A stretch of DNA of 64,000 nucleotides from Stenotrophomonas sp. SY1. GTDB taxonomy: Bacteria; Pseudomonadota; Gammaproteobacteria; Xanthomonadales; Xanthomonadaceae. The notes beneath the pieces were generated by a model. The model saw only the letters and a list, made by a program, of their open reading frames with translations. It searched no databases and was not told where the DNA came from. Shown here piece by piece: positions 61,223 through 64,000 of the stretch; position 1 is the first letter of the stretch; the number at the start of each line of letters is the position of its first letter. The stretch lies in contig NZ_JAJOYR010000002.1 of the NCBI RefSeq assembly GCF_021202945.1, positions 1,175,744 to 1,239,743 of the forward strand. Direction: 5' to 3'. The translations under genes and the position numbers were made by a program.

Positions 61223-61879
61223 ATGAAACGTATTCTCCTGCTGCTGGTAATGGCTGCCGCCACCCCGTACGCCATGGCCAGCGACGACATCAGCAAGGTC
61301 AACGGCAGCATTCATACCAATGCCGGCACCTCCTACCGTGATCTGGACACCGTGAACGGCAGCGTTCACCTCTCCAACGGGGTTCAGGCCCGCAATGTGG
61401 AAACCGTCAACGGCGGGGTGCACGCCGAAGACAATGTTTCCGCGCGCAGCATCGAGACCGTCAATGGCGCGATCCGCGCCGGCCGCAACCTGGAGCTCTC
61501 CGGCGGTTTGGAAACGGTCAATGGCAGCATTTTTGTCGACCGTGGCAGCCATATCAGTGGTGACGTGGAAACCGTCAACGGCGGCATCGGCCTGGTCGCC
61601 ACGCAGCTCGATGGCGGCATCGAAACCGTGAACGGTGACATCACCGTTGGCGTCGATTCGGTGGTCAAGGGCGGCATCAAGGTCAATCGCCCATCGTTCA
61701 GCATCTCGTTCAAGGCACCACGCAAACCGCGCATCATCATCGGCCCCAACGCCGTGGTGGAAGGTGCGTTGGTGTTCGAGCGCGAAGTCAGCCTGCACGT
61801 CCACGACAGCGCCCGCATCGGCCCGGTCAGTGGCGCCACCATCCAGCGGTTCAGCTCTGAAACTGCGCCGACGAACTGA
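61223..61879 (+). CDS. Secreted VNG-repeat protein (predicted beta-solenoid)
   Basis: This 218-residue exported protein (signal peptide ending AMA before SDDISK) has seven repeats of about 18-21 residues, each centred on T/K-V-N-G followed by a small residue and a hydrophobic one (VNGSIH, VNGSVH, VNGGVH, VNGAIR, VNGSIF, VNGGIG, VNGDIT). They run from about residue 23 to 155. Such regular repeats suggest a right-handed beta-solenoid, resembling bactofilin or DUF4097-like polymer-forming proteins. The C-terminal part is basic, then continues in beta strands. Function unknown. GGAG precedes the ATG. It lies 55 bases before the M28 peptidase gene, possibly in one operon. Confidence 0.8.
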   Translation: MKRILLLLVMAAATPYAMASDDISKVNGSIHTNAGTSYRDLDTVNGSVHLSNGVQARNVETVNGGVHAEDNVSARSIETVNGAIRAGRNLELSGGLETVNGSIFVDRGSHISGDVETVNGGIGLVATQLDGGIETVNGDITVGVDSVVKGGIKVNRPSFSISFKAPRKPRIIIGPNAVVEGALVFEREVSLHVHDSARIGPVSGATIQRFSSETAPTN

Positions 61880-61934
61880 GCATCCAGCGCGCTTCCCGCC
61901 TAGAATCGGGGTTCGATTGCAAACCGGAGTTTCC

Positions 61935-63647
61935 ATGCCTCGCAAACTGTTGTTGTGTCTTGCCGCGAGTGCGGCGCTGGTCGCCTGCAAGGGCGAGGAG
62001 CCCGCAACCGGCGCTCCCGCGACGGCACCTGCCCCCGCACCGGCCCATGCGTTCGCCAGCGCGATCAACGCCGCCGATTTCGGCGAACTGGTGAAGAACC
62101 TGGCCTCCGATGAGTTCGAAGGCCGCGCACCGGGCAGCAAGGGTGAAGAGCTCACCGTCAACTACATCCGCGACCAGATGCAGCGCATCGGCCTGCAGCC
62201 AGGCAACGGCGACAGCTGGTTCCAGGAAGTGCCGATGACCGAAACCACGGCCGACCCGAACACCGTGCTGAAAATCCAGCGCGGCCAGGCGAGCCAGGAA
62301 CTGAAGTTCGGCACCGACATGGTCATCGGCACCCGCAGCGGTCAGCCGGAGATCAAGATCGACGCCAGCGAACTGGTGTTCGTCGGTTACGGTGTCGACG
62401 CGCCCGAACAGAACTGGAACGACTACGCTGGCCAGGACTGGAAGGGCAAGACGGTCGTCATGTTCGTCAACGACCCGGGCTTCCACGTCGAGGACGCCAA
62501 GTTGTTCGATGGCAAGCGCATGACCTACTACGGGCGCTGGACCTACAAGTTCGAGGAAGCCGCACGCAAGGGCGCCGCCGCCGCCCTGATCGTCCACGAC
62601 ACCGCAGGCGCCTCCTACGGTTGGGACGTGGTGAAGAATTCTTGGGGCGGCGCACAGTACGACTTGCCAGCTTCAGAAGACAAGGAACCGCGTCTGCAGG
62701 CCCAGGGCTGGCTCAATGCCGAAGCCGCACGCAAGTTGTTCGCCGATGCCGGGCTGGACCTGGACAAGGCTTACCGTGATGCCAACAAGCCTGGTTTCAA
62801 GCCGGTGCCGCTGCAGGCCAGCCTTTCACTCGACCTGAAGAGCACCATCGCCGAGAAGAAGTCGCGCAACGTGGTCGGCGTATTGCCGGGCAGCACCCGC
62901 GCCGATGAGGCCGTGCTGTACATGGCTCATTGGGACCACCTGGGCAAGCACGAGGGCGAGGAAGGCGACAACATCTACAACGGCGCCGTCGACAACGCCA
63001 CCGGCGTGGCCGGCATCCTCGAAGTGGCCGACGCGCTGGCGCATCAGGAACAGCCGGTTGAACGTTCGGTGGTGTTCCTTGCTGTCACGCTGGAAGAGTC
63101 CGGCCTGCTCGGTTCGCAGTACTACGTGAACCATCCCAGCTTCCCGCTGGACAAGATTGCCGGCGTCATCAACATCGATGCGATGTCGGTCAATGGCCGC
63201 GCCCGCGACATGACGGTCACCGGTTTTGGCAGCTCCGAGCTGGAGGACATCCTCAAGCCGCTGGCCGCCAAGCAGAACCGCACCCTGCACGCTGAGACCT
63301 CGGTGCAGAGCGGCTTCTACTTCCGCTCCGATCATTTCAACTTCGCCAAGGCAGGTGTTCCGGCGCTGTATGCCGATGGCGGCGAAGACCTGATCGAAGG
63401 CGGCAAAGAGGCCGGCAAGCGCGCCGCCGAAGCCTACGGCAAGGATCGTTACCACGGCCCGAAGGACGAGTACGACGCGGCCACCTGGAAGCTGGACGGC
63501 ACCGTCGAGGATCTCGAACTGCTTTACGGCGTCGGCAAGCAACTGGCCGGCGGCGATGCCTGGCCGAACTGGTATGAGGGCAACCCCTTCAAGGCCAACC
63601 GCGACGCAATGATGAAGAACAAGGCCAACAACGCTCCGGCGAAGTAA
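61935..63647 (+). CDS. M28-family metallopeptidase lipoprotein
   Basis: This 570-residue protein has a lipoprotein signal (lipobox LVAC, Cys18), a protease-associated-like domain (about 140-280) and an M28 dizinc aminopeptidase core. The ligands are visible: His in MAHWDHLG, Asp in GAVDNATG, Glu pair in LEESGLLGS, Asp in INIDAMS and His in RSDHFNF. It probably removes N-terminal residues from peptides in the periplasm. The gene ends with a strong terminator 20 bases on. The start at 61935 has CCGGAG seven bases upstream. Confidence 0.93.
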   Translation: MPRKLLLCLAASAALVACKGEEPATGAPATAPAPAPAHAFASAINAADFGELVKNLASDEFEGRAPGSKGEELTVNYIRDQMQRIGLQPGNGDSWFQEVPMTETTADPNTVLKIQRGQASQELKFGTDMVIGTRSGQPEIKIDASELVFVGYGVDAPEQNWNDYAGQDWKGKTVVMFVNDPGFHVEDAKLFDGKRMTYYGRWTYKFEEAARKGAAAALIVHDTAGASYGWDVVKNSWGGAQYDLPASEDKEPRLQAQGWLNAEAARKLFADAGLDLDKAYRDANKPGFKPVPLQASLSLDLKSTIAEKKSRNVVGVLPGSTRADEAVLYMAHWDHLGKHEGEEGDNIYNGAVDNATGVAGILEVADALAHQEQPVERSVVFLAVTLEESGLLGSQYYVNHPSFPLDKIAGVINIDAMSVNGRARDMTVTGFGSSELEDILKPLAAKQNRTLHAETSVQSGFYFRSDHFNFAKAGVPALYADGGEDLIEGGKEAGKRAAEAYGKDRYHGPKDEYDAATWKLDGTVEDLELLYGVGKQLAGGDAWPNWYEGNPFKANRDAMMKNKANNAPAK

Positions 63648-63666
63648 GCCGCTTCAATGTTTGAGA

Positions 63667-63693
63667 AACGGCGCCTGCGGGCGCCGTTTTTTT
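63667..63693 (+). terminator. Rho-independent terminator after the M28 peptidase gene
   Basis: AACGGCGCC (63667-63675) pairs with GGCGCCGTT (63680-63688), followed by a run of T to 63693. Confidence 0.93.
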
Positions 63694-64000
63694 GCCCGCG
63701 TTTCGGCGCAATGATCCGTCCAATTTGTTGATGCCCGGAGTTGCAGGATGTGATTCGTAGAACGCGTTCCATGCGTAGGTCCCGCCTCGATCAATATGGT
63801 CTTTGCCAACAGGCACACGCTAATAAAGACGCAACACTCCAGGTTGCCCCCATCGAAGCCGCTTTTGCGTAAGTACAACGCGTACTCGAACGCGCCATCA
63901 ACGCTCCCCTCGCAGAGCCTGCTATCGAGCGCGCATGCACCGATCGGCGATCACCACGCCCGCCGCGAGCTCTATCGCAGTCCTGCGCCTGGCTACAACA
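63694..64000. other. Right end of the window, no gene supported
   Basis: This 307-base stretch is somewhat AT-richer than the neighbours (for example near 63780-63850). Short open frames exist on the minus strand but show no ribosome site, domain or codon bias. A gene may begin to the right of the window. Confidence 0.4.

Noticed and set aside
63654..63878. Short minus-strand frames at the right end
   Set aside because: They overlap the M28 terminator and lack ribosome sites, domains and codon bias.

Overview
The window is 64 kb of GC-rich chromosomal DNA. It looks like a member of the Xanthomonadaceae, most probably Stenotrophomonas or a close relative. The grounds are the gene set (DUF6165, HglS/DUF1338, an Oar-type TonB-dependent receptor, a CtaB-CtaA-SCO-SURF1-CtaE-CtaG-CtaD-CtaC cluster, tsaD|rpsU-yqeY-yihY-dnaG), many lipoproteins and outer-membrane barrels, and the intergenic repeats (GTAGGAGCGGC-type REPs, CCCTCCCC/GGGGAGGG palindromes, GGCTTT hexamers). 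No rRNA, tRNA, CRISPR array, transposase, integrase or prophage gene was seen.

Layout. 1-1.1 kb: copper export, with the N-terminal part of copA running off the left edge and a CopZ-like chaperone facing away from it; each has a CueR/MerR-type promoter with a 19-bp spacer. 1.2-16 kb: housekeeping and envelope genes, including DUF6165, two porin-like barrels, a zinc ribbon protein, bioA-bioD, an HPP-family membrane protein, lipoproteins, a GST, a secretory lipase, the HglS lysine-catabolism dioxygenase, a HAD hydrolase and an EF-hand protein. 16-29.5 kb: a divergent cluster in which most enzymes fit peptidoglycan stem-peptide breakdown. Leftward are a transglutaminase-like protein, an Oar-type receptor, a serine beta-lactamase-fold hydrolase and a VanX-type D-Ala-D-Ala dipeptidase. 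Rightward are an NlpC/P60 endopeptidase and an L-Ala-D/L-Glu epimerase, then, after a 0.5-kb nested inverted repeat, an RpiR regulator, a YkuD L,D-transpeptidase and a DAACS-type amino-acid symporter. I infer one murein-peptide capture and use system, similar in core to the Bacillus ykfB-ykfC pair.

29.7-34 kb: YiaA-like protein, PQQ-type sugar dehydrogenase, a REP cluster and a GH3 beta-glucosidase. 34-42.7 kb: mechanosensitive channel, folB, tsaD, then divergently rpsU, yqeY, yihY, dnaG, a CX4R phosphatase-like protein and a bile-acid:sodium-type symporter. rpoD does not follow dnaG. 42.9-51.6 kb: the aa3-type cytochrome c oxidase and heme A cluster on the minus strand, with one DUF2909 twin-membrane gene on the plus strand inside it. 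51.9-64 kb: putA, fadL-type transporter, rhomboid protease, DUF1820, the cell-separation pair ctpA and envC, a secreted protein built of VNG repeats, and an M28 lipoprotein peptidase. The last 0.3 kb holds no gene that can be supported.

Gene starts were chosen from Shine-Dalgarno sequences, signal peptides and start/stop overlaps. Product names rest on motifs read by eye and on remembered family knowledge; no database search was run.
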